Shown: positions 9,975 to 17,400, numbered from the stretch's first letter. The stretch: DNA of 45,887 nt from Dehalococcoidia bacterium (GCA_022827945.1 JAJEIT010000011.1:1-45887); one strand, 5' to 3'. Program-made: numbers and translations. Notes: generated from the sequence alone by a model not told the origin.

Positions 9975-10988
9975 GTGTTCCGCTCAATCCGCTTCTGGGT
10001 TGCCGTGGTGATTGGCACGTTGCTGATCGTGCTCTTCGTGCTCGCCACGGACCTCGGGGAGATCGCCGATGCCTTCGAGGGCGCAAACTACTGGTACATC
10101 GCCCCCGCTGTCGTCGTGCTCTTCGCTTCCTTCTGGCTCCGCTGCTACCGCTGGTCCGTGCTCATGCGCCCCGTGGTCGCTATCAGCGCCCGGCGCCTCT
10201 TCCCGTACTCGATCATCGGCTACATGGCGAACAACCTCCTCCCCGCGCGCGCCGGCGAGCTCATTCGCGCCTACGTCCTCGGCGAGCGCGAGCGCGTCTC
10301 CGCCATGGGAACCCTCGGCGCCATCGCCGTCGAACGCCTCTTCGATGGCTGCGTGCTCGTCCTCATGCTCCTCATCGCCGGCGCCGTCACCGGCCTCGGC
10401 GACAGCCGCCTGCAGGCCATCGCCATCGCCGCCTCCGCGCTCTTCTCGGTTGCCCTCGTGGCCTTCTACTGGCTCACCCTGCGTGAGGAGCGCGCCTACC
10501 GCCTCGCCGGATACTGCCTCGATCGCCTCCCCCGGCGGCTGGCCGAGCGCCTGCGGCCCCACGTCAATTCGGTCATCGGCGCTCTCCGTTCCGTCCACGA
10601 CTGGCGCAGCTTCCTCCTCGTCGCCTTCTTCAGCTTCCTCGGCTGGACCGTCGAGGCCGGCGCCTACGCCATCGTCGGACTCGCTTTCGATATCGATCTC
10701 GGCTTCGCCCACTACGTCCTCCTCCTCGCCGCCGCCAACCTCGCCATTATCATCCCCACCTTCTTCGGCGGCGCCGGCCCCTTCGAGTGGGCCGCCAAGC
10801 TCGTGATGGTCAACGCCGGGCTCGCCGGCGGCCTTGCCGCTGCCTACGCCATCGTCGCCCACGCCGTCGTCGTCGCCCCCGCCACCGTCGTCGGCCTGAT
10901 CCTGCTCTGGGTCTTCGGCATTCCCATCGCCCGCCTCGGACGCCTCACCGCCGTGCCCGTCGAGGAACGCAGCGCGGTGACGTCGTGA
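9975..10988 (+). CDS. UPF0104 / lysylphosphatidylglycerol-synthase-TM family flippase-like membrane protein
   Basis: 337 residues with about eight membrane helices. It carries the family segment NNLLPARAGELIRAYVLGE near residue 80 and FFGGAGPFEWAAK near residue 265, typical of the LPG_synthase_TM (TIGR00374) group. Members are lipid flippases or uncharacterised membrane proteins often found beside glycosyltransferases. It starts with GTG 6 bp after the Agl23 gene, with GGGGAG at 9957-9962 as a somewhat distant ribosome site. Its stop overlaps the GTG start of the next gene (10985-10988). In this operon the natural inference is movement of a lipid-linked sugar across the membrane, but the sequence alone does not prove transport. 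Confidence 0.85.
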   Translation: MFRSIRFWVAVVIGTLLIVLFVLATDLGEIADAFEGANYWYIAPAVVVLFASFWLRCYRWSVLMRPVVAISARRLFPYSIIGYMANNLLPARAGELIRAYVLGERERVSAMGTLGAIAVERLFDGCVLVLMLLIAGAVTGLGDSRLQAIAIAASALFSVALVAFYWLTLREERAYRLAGYCLDRLPRRLAERLRPHVNSVIGALRSVHDWRSFLLVAFFSFLGWTVEAGAYAIVGLAFDIDLGFAHYVLLLAAANLAIIIPTFFGGAGPFEWAAKLVMVNAGLAGGLAAAYAIVAHAVVVAPATVVGLILLWVFGIPIARLGRLTAVPVEERSAVTS

Positions 10989-12319
10989 GAGCGGGGATCG
11001 TCGGCGCCGGCGTCGCGGGCCTCGCCGCCGCCCGCCGCCTCCAGCAGCTTGGCCACGAGGTCACCATCTTCGAAGGGCGTGACGAACCCGGCGGACAGGT
11101 CGTCACCTTCGAGGTCGGCGGCGAGCCGATCGAGTGCTTCTACCACCACATCTTCACCAACGACACGACCGTTGTGCGCTACTTCGACGACCTCGGGCTG
11201 GGCGACCGCCTTGAGTGGATAGAGCCCCACAACGGCCACTTCGCGAAGGGTCGCGTCTATCCCTTCGTGACCCCCCTCGACCTCCTCCGCTTCGACGCCG
11301 TGAGCCTGCCCAGCCGCGTCCGCCTGGGCCTCGCCAGCCTCTGGCTGAAGCGTCAGGGCGACTGGCGCGTCTACGAAGACGTCACCGCCCGCGCCTGGAT
11401 GGAGCGAGCCGTGGGCACACAGGCCTTCGAAGCCTTCTGGGGACCGCTCCTCCGAGGCAAGTTCGCCGAGCACGCCGACGACATCGGCATGGCCTGGCTG
11501 CACTGGAAGATCCGCCTCCGCTTCGGCTCCCGCGAGGGACGCCTCGGCGCGAAGGAGACCCTCGGCTACCCTCGCGGCTCCTTCCGCTCCTACTACTTTG
11601 CCCTCGCCGACCACATCCGCGAGGCCGGCGGCCGCATTCATCTCAGCACCCCCGTCGAGTCGGTCGTGACCGAGCTCGGCGCCGTCACCGGCATCCGCGC
11701 GGACGGGGCCTTCCACGAGTTCGACCAGGTCCTCATGACCACTCCCAACATCATCACCAAGCGCATCGCCCCCGACCTCCCCGCCTCCTACGTCGAGATC
11801 CTCGACCGCGTCCGCTACCAGTGGGCGTCCTGCCTTGTCCTCGCCCTCGACCGCCCCCTGAGCGATGTCTACTGGCTCTCCATCGCCGACGACCTCCCCT
11901 TCGTCGCCTGCGTCGAGCACACCAACCTCGTCGGAGCGGAGCGCTACGGCGGCAACCACATCGTCTATCTCTCCAACTACGTCGCCCCCGACCACCCCGT
12001 CCTCAAGATGGACGCCGAGGAAGCGCTCACCGCCTACGAGGACAGCATCCGCCGCATCAACCCCGCCTTCGACCGCTCCTGGGTCCGGGAGAAGTGGTTC
12101 TTCCGCGACCCCGGCGGCCAGCCCGTCATCACCACCAACTACTCCGACTCCATCCCTTCCATGGAGACCGGCATCGGCGGTCTCTACCTCTCCAACACGA
12201 CCCAGGTCTACCCCGAGGACCGGGGCCAGAACTACAGCCTCCGGCTGGGCGAACAGGCCGCGGAGCTCATGGATGCCGACGCCCGTGCGGTTGCTGCCGC
12301 GCGAGGGGCCCGCATATAG
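10985..12319 (+). CDS. NAD(P)/FAD-dependent oxidoreductase (amine-oxidase / UDP-galactopyranose-mutase-like fold)
   Basis: 444 residues. The N terminus carries the Rossmann dinucleotide motif GAGVAGLAAARRL (GxGxxG at residues 7-12), followed by the adenine-ribose acidic residue in TIFEGRDEPGG. The rest resembles the NAD(P)-binding/amine-oxidase superfamily (protoporphyrinogen oxidase, phytoene desaturase, UDP-galactopyranose mutase relatives), including the C-terminal GIGGLYLSNTTQVYPEDRGQNY block that closes the FAD site. I chose GTG 10985 because it overlaps the upstream stop by 4 bp and places the GxGxxG at the very start; the same frame is open further upstream only as a shadow of the flippase gene. 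Its place at the end of the glycan operon suggests modification of a sugar or polyprenoid, but the substrate is unknown. Confidence 0.85.
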   Translation: MRAGIVGAGVAGLAAARRLQQLGHEVTIFEGRDEPGGQVVTFEVGGEPIECFYHHIFTNDTTVVRYFDDLGLGDRLEWIEPHNGHFAKGRVYPFVTPLDLLRFDAVSLPSRVRLGLASLWLKRQGDWRVYEDVTARAWMERAVGTQAFEAFWGPLLRGKFAEHADDIGMAWLHWKIRLRFGSREGRLGAKETLGYPRGSFRSYYFALADHIREAGGRIHLSTPVESVVTELGAVTGIRADGAFHEFDQVLMTTPNIITKRIAPDLPASYVEILDRVRYQWASCLVLALDRPLSDVYWLSIADDLPFVACVEHTNLVGAERYGGNHIVYLSNYVAPDHPVLKMDAEEALTAYEDSIRRINPAFDRSWVREKWFFRDPGGQPVITTNYSDSIPSMETGIGGLYLSNTTQVYPEDRGQNYSLRLGEQAAELMDADARAVAAARGARI

Positions 12320-12320
12320 T
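12291..12320 (+). promoter_or_regulatory. Candidate sigma-70-type promoter for the NuoE/NuoF pair
   Basis: TTGCTG at 12291-12296 and TATAGT at 12315-12320 are separated by 18 bp. This predicts a start near 12327 and a 5' leader of about 26 nt before ATG 12353. The promoter overlaps the end of the FAD oxidoreductase gene, so the NADH-dehydrogenase pair is probably transcribed separately from the glycan operon. Confidence 0.5.
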
Positions 12321-12352
12321 AGTGCCGCATTTCACAAACGGGATCCACGCCA

Positions 12353-12826
12353 ATGGCGGCTGAGCCGACCACTCGTGAGCTGCGAGAGCTCGTCGCCGAG
12401 TACGAGTTCGAACGCGGCCATCTTCTCCCCGCCCTCATCGAGATCCAGGAGCGATACGGCTACGTCTCGCGCGAGGCGATCGAGGTGCTCGCGCGCCAGA
12501 TGCGGACCACTCCCGCCCTCGTCTACGGCGCTGTTTCCTTCTATGCCGACTTCCGCACCGAGCCCCCGCCACAGCGCGAGATCGCCTGGTGCAGCGGCCC
12601 CGCCTGCCGCCTCCGCGGCGGCGACCGCATCCGCGAAGCCCTCCAGTACACCCTCGAGCTCGCTCTCGACGCCCAGAGCGAAGACGGCGCCTACGGGCTC
12701 CGCCTCGGCCAGTGCAACGGCACCTGCAGCGAGGCGCCCCAGGTCTGGGTCGATGGGCAGGTCGTTGGCGACCTCACGGTCGCCCGGGCCGTCGCCATCG
12801 CCCGCGACGTGAAGGGGGACGCATGA
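12353..12826 (+). CDS. NuoE-like [2Fe-2S] thioredoxin-fold subunit of an NADH-oxidising complex
   Basis: 157 residues. An N-terminal helical bundle (LLPALIEIQERYGYVSREAI) is followed by a thioredoxin-like ferredoxin domain. All four [2Fe-2S] ligands are present: Cys80 and Cys85 (C-x4-C) and Cys121 and Cys125 (C-x3-C, in GQCNGTCSEAP). This is the 24-kDa subunit type found in complex I (NuoE), NAD-reducing hydrogenases (HoxE, HndA) and NAD-dependent formate dehydrogenases (FdsG). The stop overlaps the NuoF-like start (ATGA at 12823). No NuoG, hydrogenase or formate dehydrogenase subunit lies nearby, so no symbol is given. Electron transfer to or from FMN in its partner is the expected role. Confidence 0.9.
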   Translation: MAAEPTTRELRELVAEYEFERGHLLPALIEIQERYGYVSREAIEVLARQMRTTPALVYGAVSFYADFRTEPPPQREIAWCSGPACRLRGGDRIREALQYTLELALDAQSEDGAYGLRLGQCNGTCSEAPQVWVDGQVVGDLTVARAVAIARDVKGDA

Positions 12827-14685
12827 ACGACCGCTTCACCGCCATCGCCGCCGATGCGCGCGAGCGCTGGGAAGCCTCCCGCGCCAGCGGGCGCGAGCAG
12901 GTCAACGTCTGCCTTGATACCTCCTCCCTCGCCCGTGGCGGCGCCGAGACGCTCGCCGCCCTCCAGGACGCCGTAGCCGCGAAGGGCCTCAACGTCGACA
13001 TCCAGACGACCGGCTCGTGGGGCTTCTGCTGGCTCGAACCGACCGTCTCCGTGCGCTCAGCCGCCGGCACACGCACCGTCCTCTACCACTCCGTCACGCC
13101 CGATCGTGTCGATGAGTTCGTGCAGGCCACCCTCGTCGAGGCCGGCGAGTTCCCCGAGCTCGCCCTCGGCGTCGTCGAAGGCGCCCCCAGCGACGCCATC
13201 GGTCCCCTCGAGGATCACCCCTTCATGCGCGGCCAGATTCGCCGCCTCATGGCCAACTGCGGTCAGATCGACCCCGAGAACATCGACCACTACCTCGCGA
13301 ACGGCGGCTACGAGGGCTTCGTCAAGTCCCTCGACATGGAGGCCGAGGCGATCATCGAGCTGATGCTCGAGAGCGGCCTCGGCGGCCGCGGCGGCGCCGG
13401 CTTCCCCGCCGGCCGCAAGTGGGACTTCCTCCGCAACGCCACCGCCGAACCGCGCTACCTCGTCTGCAACGCCGACGAGGGCGACCCCGGCGCCTGGGTC
13501 AACCGCATCCTCATGGAGGGCGACCCCCACCTCATCATCGAGGGCATGCTCATCGCCGCCATGGCGACCAACGCCGTCGAGGGCTACATCTACATCCGCC
13601 ACGAGTACCCCCTTGCCATCGAGCGCATGAACGTCGCCGTCGAGCAGGCCCGCGAGCGCGGCCTCCTGGGCGAGGATGTCCTCGGCAGCGGCAAGACCTT
13701 CGATCTGGTCGTCTTTGTTGGCGCCGGCTCCTACGTCTGCGGCGAGGAGACGGGCCTCATCAACTCCATCGACGGCTACCGCGGCATGCCCCGAATCCGC
13801 CCGCCCTTCCCCGCCCAGGCCGGCCTCTGGAACCTCCCCACCAACGTCAACAACGTCGAGACCTACGCCAACGCCCCCCTCGTCCTGCGCCATGGCGCTG
13901 AGTGGTGGTCGGGCGTCAGCGACGACGAGGCCAAGGGCACCAAGATGTTCACCATCTCCGGCGCCGTGAACCACCCCGGCTGCGTCGAGATCCCCTTCGG
14001 CCTCAGCGTCCGCGACCTGCTCGAGAAGTACGGCGGCGGCACTCCCGGGGGCGCGCCCCTCAAGGGCTACCAGCCCGGCGGCCCCCTCTCCGGGGTCCTC
14101 TCCGCCGAGGAGGCCGACCTCCCCCTCACCCTCGCCCCCTTCCGCGACCGCGGCCTCTTCCTCGGCTCCGGCGGCATCGTCTTCTTCGACGAGTCCACCA
14201 GCGTCGTCGATCTCTGCACCTACTTCCTCGGCTTTGCCGAGGACGAGTCCTGCGGGCGCTGCACTACCTGCTTCCAGGGCACTCAGCGCGCCGTCGAGAT
14301 CCTCCGGCGCATCGGCAACGGCGGTGGCCGCGAAACCGACCTCGACAAGTTCGAGGACCTCATCCAGACCATGACCTGGTCGAACTGCCTCCACGGTTCC
14401 TTCGCCATGACGACCGTCAAGCTCGCCCTCCGCTACTTCCGCGAGGAGTTCGAGACCCTTATCCGCGAGAAGCGCGACCCCACCCGCTCTCTCCCCGGCA
14501 TGATCACCTACGAGGTCACCTCCCCCGGCGACCCCGCCCTCGCCGAGGCCGCGGCCATCTGCCCCACCGAGGCAATCGTCGATGCGGGTGCCCGCTACGA
14601 CATCGTCGACGAGCTCTGCATCCGCTGCGGAGCCTGCGCCGAGGTAGCCCCCAACGCCGTCACCGTCCGCGACCGCTTCGTTTAG
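12823..14685 (+). CDS. NuoF/HoxF-like NADH-binding flavoprotein with N-terminal thioredoxin-like and C-terminal ferredoxin domains
   Basis: 620 residues. Residues 1-110 form a thioredoxin-like domain that keeps Cys30 and Cys69 but has Ser at the other two usual [2Fe-2S] ligand positions. The 51-kDa core follows, with the NADH/FMN glycine-rich motif GGRGGAGFPAGRKW, NADEGDPGAW, GAGSYVCGEETGL, and then the SLBB domain. The N3-type [4Fe-4S] ligands are Cys477, Cys480, Cys483 and Cys522. The tail is a half ferredoxin: Cys580-Pro plus Cys599, Cys602 and Cys605, while the usual last Cys is Ala609. These could bind one [4Fe-4S] cluster. ATG 12823 overlaps the nuoE-like stop. The protein probably oxidises NADH and passes electrons to an unidentified partner. 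It overlaps the convergent membrane gene by 4 bp. Confidence 0.93.
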   Translation: MNDRFTAIAADARERWEASRASGREQVNVCLDTSSLARGGAETLAALQDAVAAKGLNVDIQTTGSWGFCWLEPTVSVRSAAGTRTVLYHSVTPDRVDEFVQATLVEAGEFPELALGVVEGAPSDAIGPLEDHPFMRGQIRRLMANCGQIDPENIDHYLANGGYEGFVKSLDMEAEAIIELMLESGLGGRGGAGFPAGRKWDFLRNATAEPRYLVCNADEGDPGAWVNRILMEGDPHLIIEGMLIAAMATNAVEGYIYIRHEYPLAIERMNVAVEQARERGLLGEDVLGSGKTFDLVVFVGAGSYVCGEETGLINSIDGYRGMPRIRPPFPAQAGLWNLPTNVNNVETYANAPLVLRHGAEWWSGVSDDEAKGTKMFTISGAVNHPGCVEIPFGLSVRDLLEKYGGGTPGGAPLKGYQPGGPLSGVLSAEEADLPLTLAPFRDRGLFLGSGGIVFFDESTSVVDLCTYFLGFAEDESCGRCTTCFQGTQRAVEILRRIGNGGGRETDLDKFEDLIQTMTWSNCLHGSFAMTTVKLALRYFREEFETLIREKRDPTRSLPGMITYEVTSPGDPALAEAAAICPTEAIVDAGARYDIVDELCIRCGACAEVAPNAVTVRDRFV

Positions 14686-15014
14686 GTCGCCCGCTTCCCG
14701 AGGAACGGGCGCGTCTTGCTCGACCACGGCAGGCTGGGATGAAAGAGCAACTGGAAGGCTCCAACCCCGACTGCAGCGTAGAAGGCCGCGAGACCCGAGC
14801 CGTAAAGCCCCAGCATGATCACGCCGAAATAGGGAGAAAAGTCCCCCCCGTCAGGTGTGTAGATGCCAAGTTCGATCAATGCGGCGAGGACCAGTGTAAT
14901 GAGGACATTGGCGCCAATGGCAAGAGGCACGGCCTGCAAGCGCCCCGTCCCAAGGCCAAGTACAAAAGCGAGAAGGAAGATGAGCGAGAGTGGGTTCTCC
15001 CAAAAGAAGCTCAT
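14682..15014 (-). CDS. Small hypothetical membrane protein
   Basis: 110 residues with about three hydrophobic segments (roughly residues 8-24, 29-50 and 62-92) and a short basic tail. No family was recognised. I chose ATG 15014 because GGGAGG stands about 7 nt upstream on this strand; an in-frame start at 15071 lacks such support. Codon use differs from its neighbours: many codons end in A or T (TTT, CTT, GCA, ACA), so the stretch is visibly less GC-rich. This suggests later acquisition or weak selection on expression. A TACTGT box at 15060-15065 (minus) could be its -10. It converges on the NuoF-like gene with a 4-bp overlap of stops and diverges from the hydrolase gene. Confidence 0.72.
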   Translation of the reverse strand: MSFFWENPLSLIFLLAFVLGLGTGRLQAVPLAIGANVLITLVLAALIELGIYTPDGGDFSPYFGVIMLGLYGSGLAAFYAAVGVGAFQLLFHPSLPWSSKTRPFLGKRAT

Positions 15015-15091
15015 GGCGCTCCCTCCCCGGAACGCTGATCCAACGCTGCTCCTATCCTGACAGTACACCACCCACCCCCTCCTCGCCGGCG

Positions 15092-15097
15092 TAGACT
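15092..15097 (+). promoter_or_regulatory. -10 box (TAGACT), leaderless start of the hydrolase gene
   Basis: TAGACT ends 6 nt before ATG 15104, and there is no Shine-Dalgarno sequence. The predicted transcription start falls on or next to the A of the ATG. No convincing -35 is seen. Confidence 0.5.
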
Positions 15098-15103
15098 GCC
15101 CCG

Positions 15104-15913
15104 ATGCCCCTCGCCGAGCTTGACGGCGCCCGCATCTACTACGAGCAGCACGGCAACCCCGACGGCGACCACGTCGTCTTCGTCCACGGGGCGGGCGGCA
15201 ACGCCCTCTCCTGGTGGCAGCAGCTTCCCGTCTTCGGCGAGCGCTACCGCTGTACCGTCTACGACGCTCGTGGCTGGGGTCGCTCCCTCGCCCTCGGCGA
15301 GCACGACCGTGGCGCCTTCGGGCGCGACCTCGCCGGTCTCCTCGAACACCTCGACATCGACCGCGCCCACGTCATCGCACAGTCCATGGGCGGACGCGCG
15401 GTCGCCGGACTGCTGCGCCTCGCTCCTGAACGCGCCCGCTCGCTCGTGCTCTGCGGCACGAACGCCGGCTCTACCAACGACCGCGTCCGCGAGCTGCAGG
15501 CCGCCCTTCGCGTCGAGCGCGGCGAGGGCGGCCTCCGCGCCCACGCCCTCGCCCCCCACTTCCCCGACGAGCAGCCAGCCCTCGCCCACCTCTACCACCA
15601 GGTTCGCCGCCTCAACCCGCCCCGCGAGGCCAACGTCCTCGGTCCCCCGCCTGCCAACTACCGCGGCAGCACCCACCAGATGCTCATCGACTCCGGCCTC
15701 CCGATCGCCTTCATCGTGGGTGAATACGACCGCATCACCTCCCCGGAGCTCATCCGCGAGGCGCACTCCCTCGTCCCCGGCGCTGACCTCTTCGAGATGG
15801 CGGGCGCCGGGCACTCCACCTACTTCGAGCAGCCCGAGGTCTTCAACGAGTACGTCCTTGCCTTCCTCGCCCGCGCCGAGGCACGCGACGAGCCGCCTGC
15901 CAGCGCGACATAG
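15104..15913 (+). CDS. Alpha/beta-fold hydrolase
   Basis: 269 residues with a complete alpha/beta-hydrolase core. The oxyanion HGAGG is at residues 29-33, the nucleophile elbow AQSMGG has Ser94, the acid is Asp209 in VGEYDRI, and the base is His237 in GAGHSTYFEQP. A family of esterases, lactonases, C-C hydrolases and haloperoxidase-like enzymes shares this layout, so the substrate cannot be named. It could supply BioH-like function, since the window has bioB, A, F and D but no bioC or bioH, but nothing specific supports that. ATG 15104 lies 6 nt after a -10 box, suggesting leaderless expression as a single gene. It is cytoplasmic; no signal peptide is seen. Confidence 0.92.
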   Translation: MPLAELDGARIYYEQHGNPDGDHVVFVHGAGGNALSWWQQLPVFGERYRCTVYDARGWGRSLALGEHDRGAFGRDLAGLLEHLDIDRAHVIAQSMGGRAVAGLLRLAPERARSLVLCGTNAGSTNDRVRELQAALRVERGEGGLRAHALAPHFPDEQPALAHLYHQVRRLNPPREANVLGPPPANYRGSTHQMLIDSGLPIAFIVGEYDRITSPELIREAHSLVPGADLFEMAGAGHSTYFEQPEVFNEYVLAFLARAEARDEPPASAT

Positions 15914-15930
15914 TGATCAGGCATTTGATC

Positions 15931-15959
15931 TTGAACGCCCCGCGGTGATGCCCTAGCGT
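15931..15959 (+). promoter_or_regulatory. Candidate promoter TTGAAC-N17-TAGCGT
   Basis: TTGAAC at 15931-15936 and TAGCGT at 15954-15959 are separated by the ideal 17 bp. The -10 ends 9 nt before ATG 15969. This is the best -35/-10 pair found in the window and supports the short ORF that follows. Confidence 0.5.
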
Positions 15960-15968
15960 CTCCCGCCC

Positions 15969-16181
15969 ATGCCGCGCTGGTCCGTCCGCCGCCCCTCATT
16001 GCCCCGCCTCCGACGCGGCGGCTGGGTGCAGCCCGGAAACCCCATCACCCGCGCGATCGAGCGCGAGATGGCAACCGGCCTTCCACCCCACCTCCCCCCC
16101 GAGCCCGCCCCCGTGCCCCCGCCCGTCACAGCCGAGACCCCCCGCGAGCAGTCGGAGCGCCGCCCCTCCAGCGCCGCCTGA
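15969..16181 (+). CDS. Short proline- and arginine-rich hypothetical protein
   Basis: 70 residues; no family recognised. The N-terminal half is basic (RRPSLPRLRRGG), the centre reads WVQPGNPITRAIEREM, and the rest is a proline-rich tail (PPHLPPEPAPVPPP), probably disordered. Third codon positions are strongly G or C, as in neighbouring real genes, and a well-spaced promoter lies just upstream. Against it: there is no Shine-Dalgarno sequence (the start would be leaderless) and the sequence is low in complexity. It sits between the hydrolase and fmdB genes, each of which seems to have its own promoter. I regard it as somewhat more likely real than not. Confidence 0.48.
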   Translation: MPRWSVRRPSLPRLRRGGWVQPGNPITRAIEREMATGLPPHLPPEPAPVPPPVTAETPREQSERRPSSAA

Positions 16182-16195
16182 TCGCGGGCGCCCGC

Positions 16196-16201
16196 TATAC
16201 T
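16196..16201 (+). promoter_or_regulatory. -10 box (TATACT), leaderless start of fmdB
   Basis: TATACT ends exactly 6 nt before ATG 16208 with no Shine-Dalgarno sequence between. It is the closest match to TATAAT in the window together with the nuoE box. Confidence 0.55.
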
Positions 16202-16207
16202 CCCCAC

Positions 16208-16444
16208 ATGGCCATCTACGAGTACTACTGCCCCACCTGCCGCGACACCTTCGAGCGTCGCCGCCCCATGTCCGAGGCCACTGTCGCGACGAAGTGCGAA
16301 TCGGGCCATCGCGCCGAGCGCACCATCTCCAACTTCGCCGTTGCGGTCGCTGGTGGTGACTCCGCCGTCGCTCAGATGGAGCCGGAGTTCGGCGCCTCCG
16401 GTGGCTGCGCCTGCGGCGGTGGTGGCTGCGGCTGCTCCTCCTGA
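16208..16444 (+). CDS. FmdB family zinc-ribbon protein
   Basis: 78 residues. The N terminus MAIYEYYCPTC is the hallmark of the FmdB/CxxC putative regulatory family. The zinc ribbon uses CPTC (residues 9 and 12) and a second knuckle of Cys35 with His39 in KCESGH, instead of a second CxxC. The C-terminal tail is Gly/Cys-rich (GGCACGGGGCGCSS), common in this family and a possible extra metal site. The family is annotated as a putative regulator, but its role is not settled. The last 73 bp overlap the 3' end of the convergent DUF1461 gene. The start appears leaderless. Confidence 0.9.
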   Translation: MAIYEYYCPTCRDTFERRRPMSEATVATKCESGHRAERTISNFAVAVAGGDSAVAQMEPEFGASGGCACGGGGCGCSS

Positions 16445-17400
16445 CCCCCGGACCCCTCCTCATCCCCCGCTGATTCCTCCACTTCTTCGAGCGCCGTCTC
16501 GTCCGTGGGCTCCTCCGTCGGGCTCTCCTCCTCCGGACCGTCCTCGCCTGACTCGGGACCCGCTTCTTCCTCGGCCTCGTCCTCGACGGCTTCGCCGCCC
16601 GCCGCGTCCTCTTCCTCACCGGCCGACTCGGCGACCTCCGCCTCCTCATCCTCGGATTCGTCGTCCGTCGCTTCCTCCCGCTCCGCGCGCGGCGGGCGCG
16701 TGAACCAGAGGTACCCTCCCGCGCCCCCGACCAGCACGACCGCCTCCGCCAGCGCCATTCCCACCACGATGAACGTCGCCTCCGCCCAGAACGTCTCCGG
16801 GAACATCTGGATGAGCCGGTCCGTGCGCGGATCCAGCAGCCACAGATCGTTCGTGAACAGGACCTCGTGGAGCTGGTTCCAGGCTCCGTCGAACCCCACC
16901 AGCGCGACAATCCCGATCACCACCCCCACCAGCGCCCCCACGCCCACGGCCGCCAGCGTCTCCTTGGCGAGGTGCCGTCCCGACCGCTCCCCCGCCCACA
17001 GAACCGTCGCCGCCACGTAAGCCAGCACGAACCCCAGCGCCACCTCGTTTGCCCGGAAGATCGTGCGCATGAGGCCCTTCACATCCTCCATGTGCAGGGT
17101 CTCGTCCTCGCTGAAAAGCGCCGTCTCCTGCCCGCCCGTGAACACGAGGATGCGCAGCGTGTCCGCGTCGTCCTCGAAGTACCGCACGATCGCGCCGACG
17201 GCGTAGTCGAGCTCGTTCAGCGCGATGCCCGTGTTCTCCGCTGCGTCGTGGCGCCGCAGGCCCCCCTCCAGGTACCCCGTGTCGCTCGCCAGGAACCGGA
17301 TGTTCGTGGTGAACAGCAGGATCGGCAGGGCCAACACGAACCCGATGCTCGCGACCACGGGAAGAATGCGCCCGGCGCTGATGCCGCTCACCGCGCTCAT
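16372..17400 (-). CDS. TIGR01906 / DUF1461 integral membrane protein with long acidic tail
   Basis: 342 residues. Four membrane segments are visible: one at residues 10-32, two around 120-175, and one near 215-240. The region between helices 3 and 4 holds the family signature FTNDLWLLDPRTDRLIQMFPE. From about residue 245 the protein is an extended Glu/Asp-rich tail of some 75 residues ending in a proline/glutamine stretch, unusual for the family and probably disordered. The function of the family is unknown. It starts 34 bp after mutL in the same direction and is probably the last gene of the mutS-mutL unit. Its final codons are antisense to the Gly/Cys tail of fmdB. Confidence 0.85.
   Translation of the reverse strand: MSAVSGISAGRILPVVASIGFVLALPILLFTTNIRFLASDTGYLEGGLRRHDAAENTGIALNELDYAVGAIVRYFEDDADTLRILVFTGGQETALFSEDETLHMEDVKGLMRTIFRANEVALGFVLAYVAATVLWAGERSGRHLAKETLAAVGVGALVGVVIGIVALVGFDGAWNQLHEVLFTNDLWLLDPRTDRLIQMFPETFWAEATFIVVGMALAEAVVLVGGAGGYLWFTRPPRAEREEATDDESEDEEAEVAESAGEEEDAAGGEAVEDEAEEEAGPESGEDGPEEESPTEEPTDETALEEVEESAGDEEGSGGQEEQPQPPPPQAQPPEAPNSGSI

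Noticed and set aside
13057..14727. 556-codon open frame antisense to the NuoF-like gene
   Set aside because: It mirrors a gene with clear NADH, FMN and Fe-S motifs. High GC at third positions removes stop codons on the opposite strand; the product is a Gly/Val/Asp-rich string with no motif.
16441..16690. Repetitive GAG/TCC-rich stretch considered as a tandem repeat or CRISPR
   Set aside because: It simply encodes the Glu/Asp-rich tail of the DUF1461 protein; no regular spacer-repeat pattern is present.
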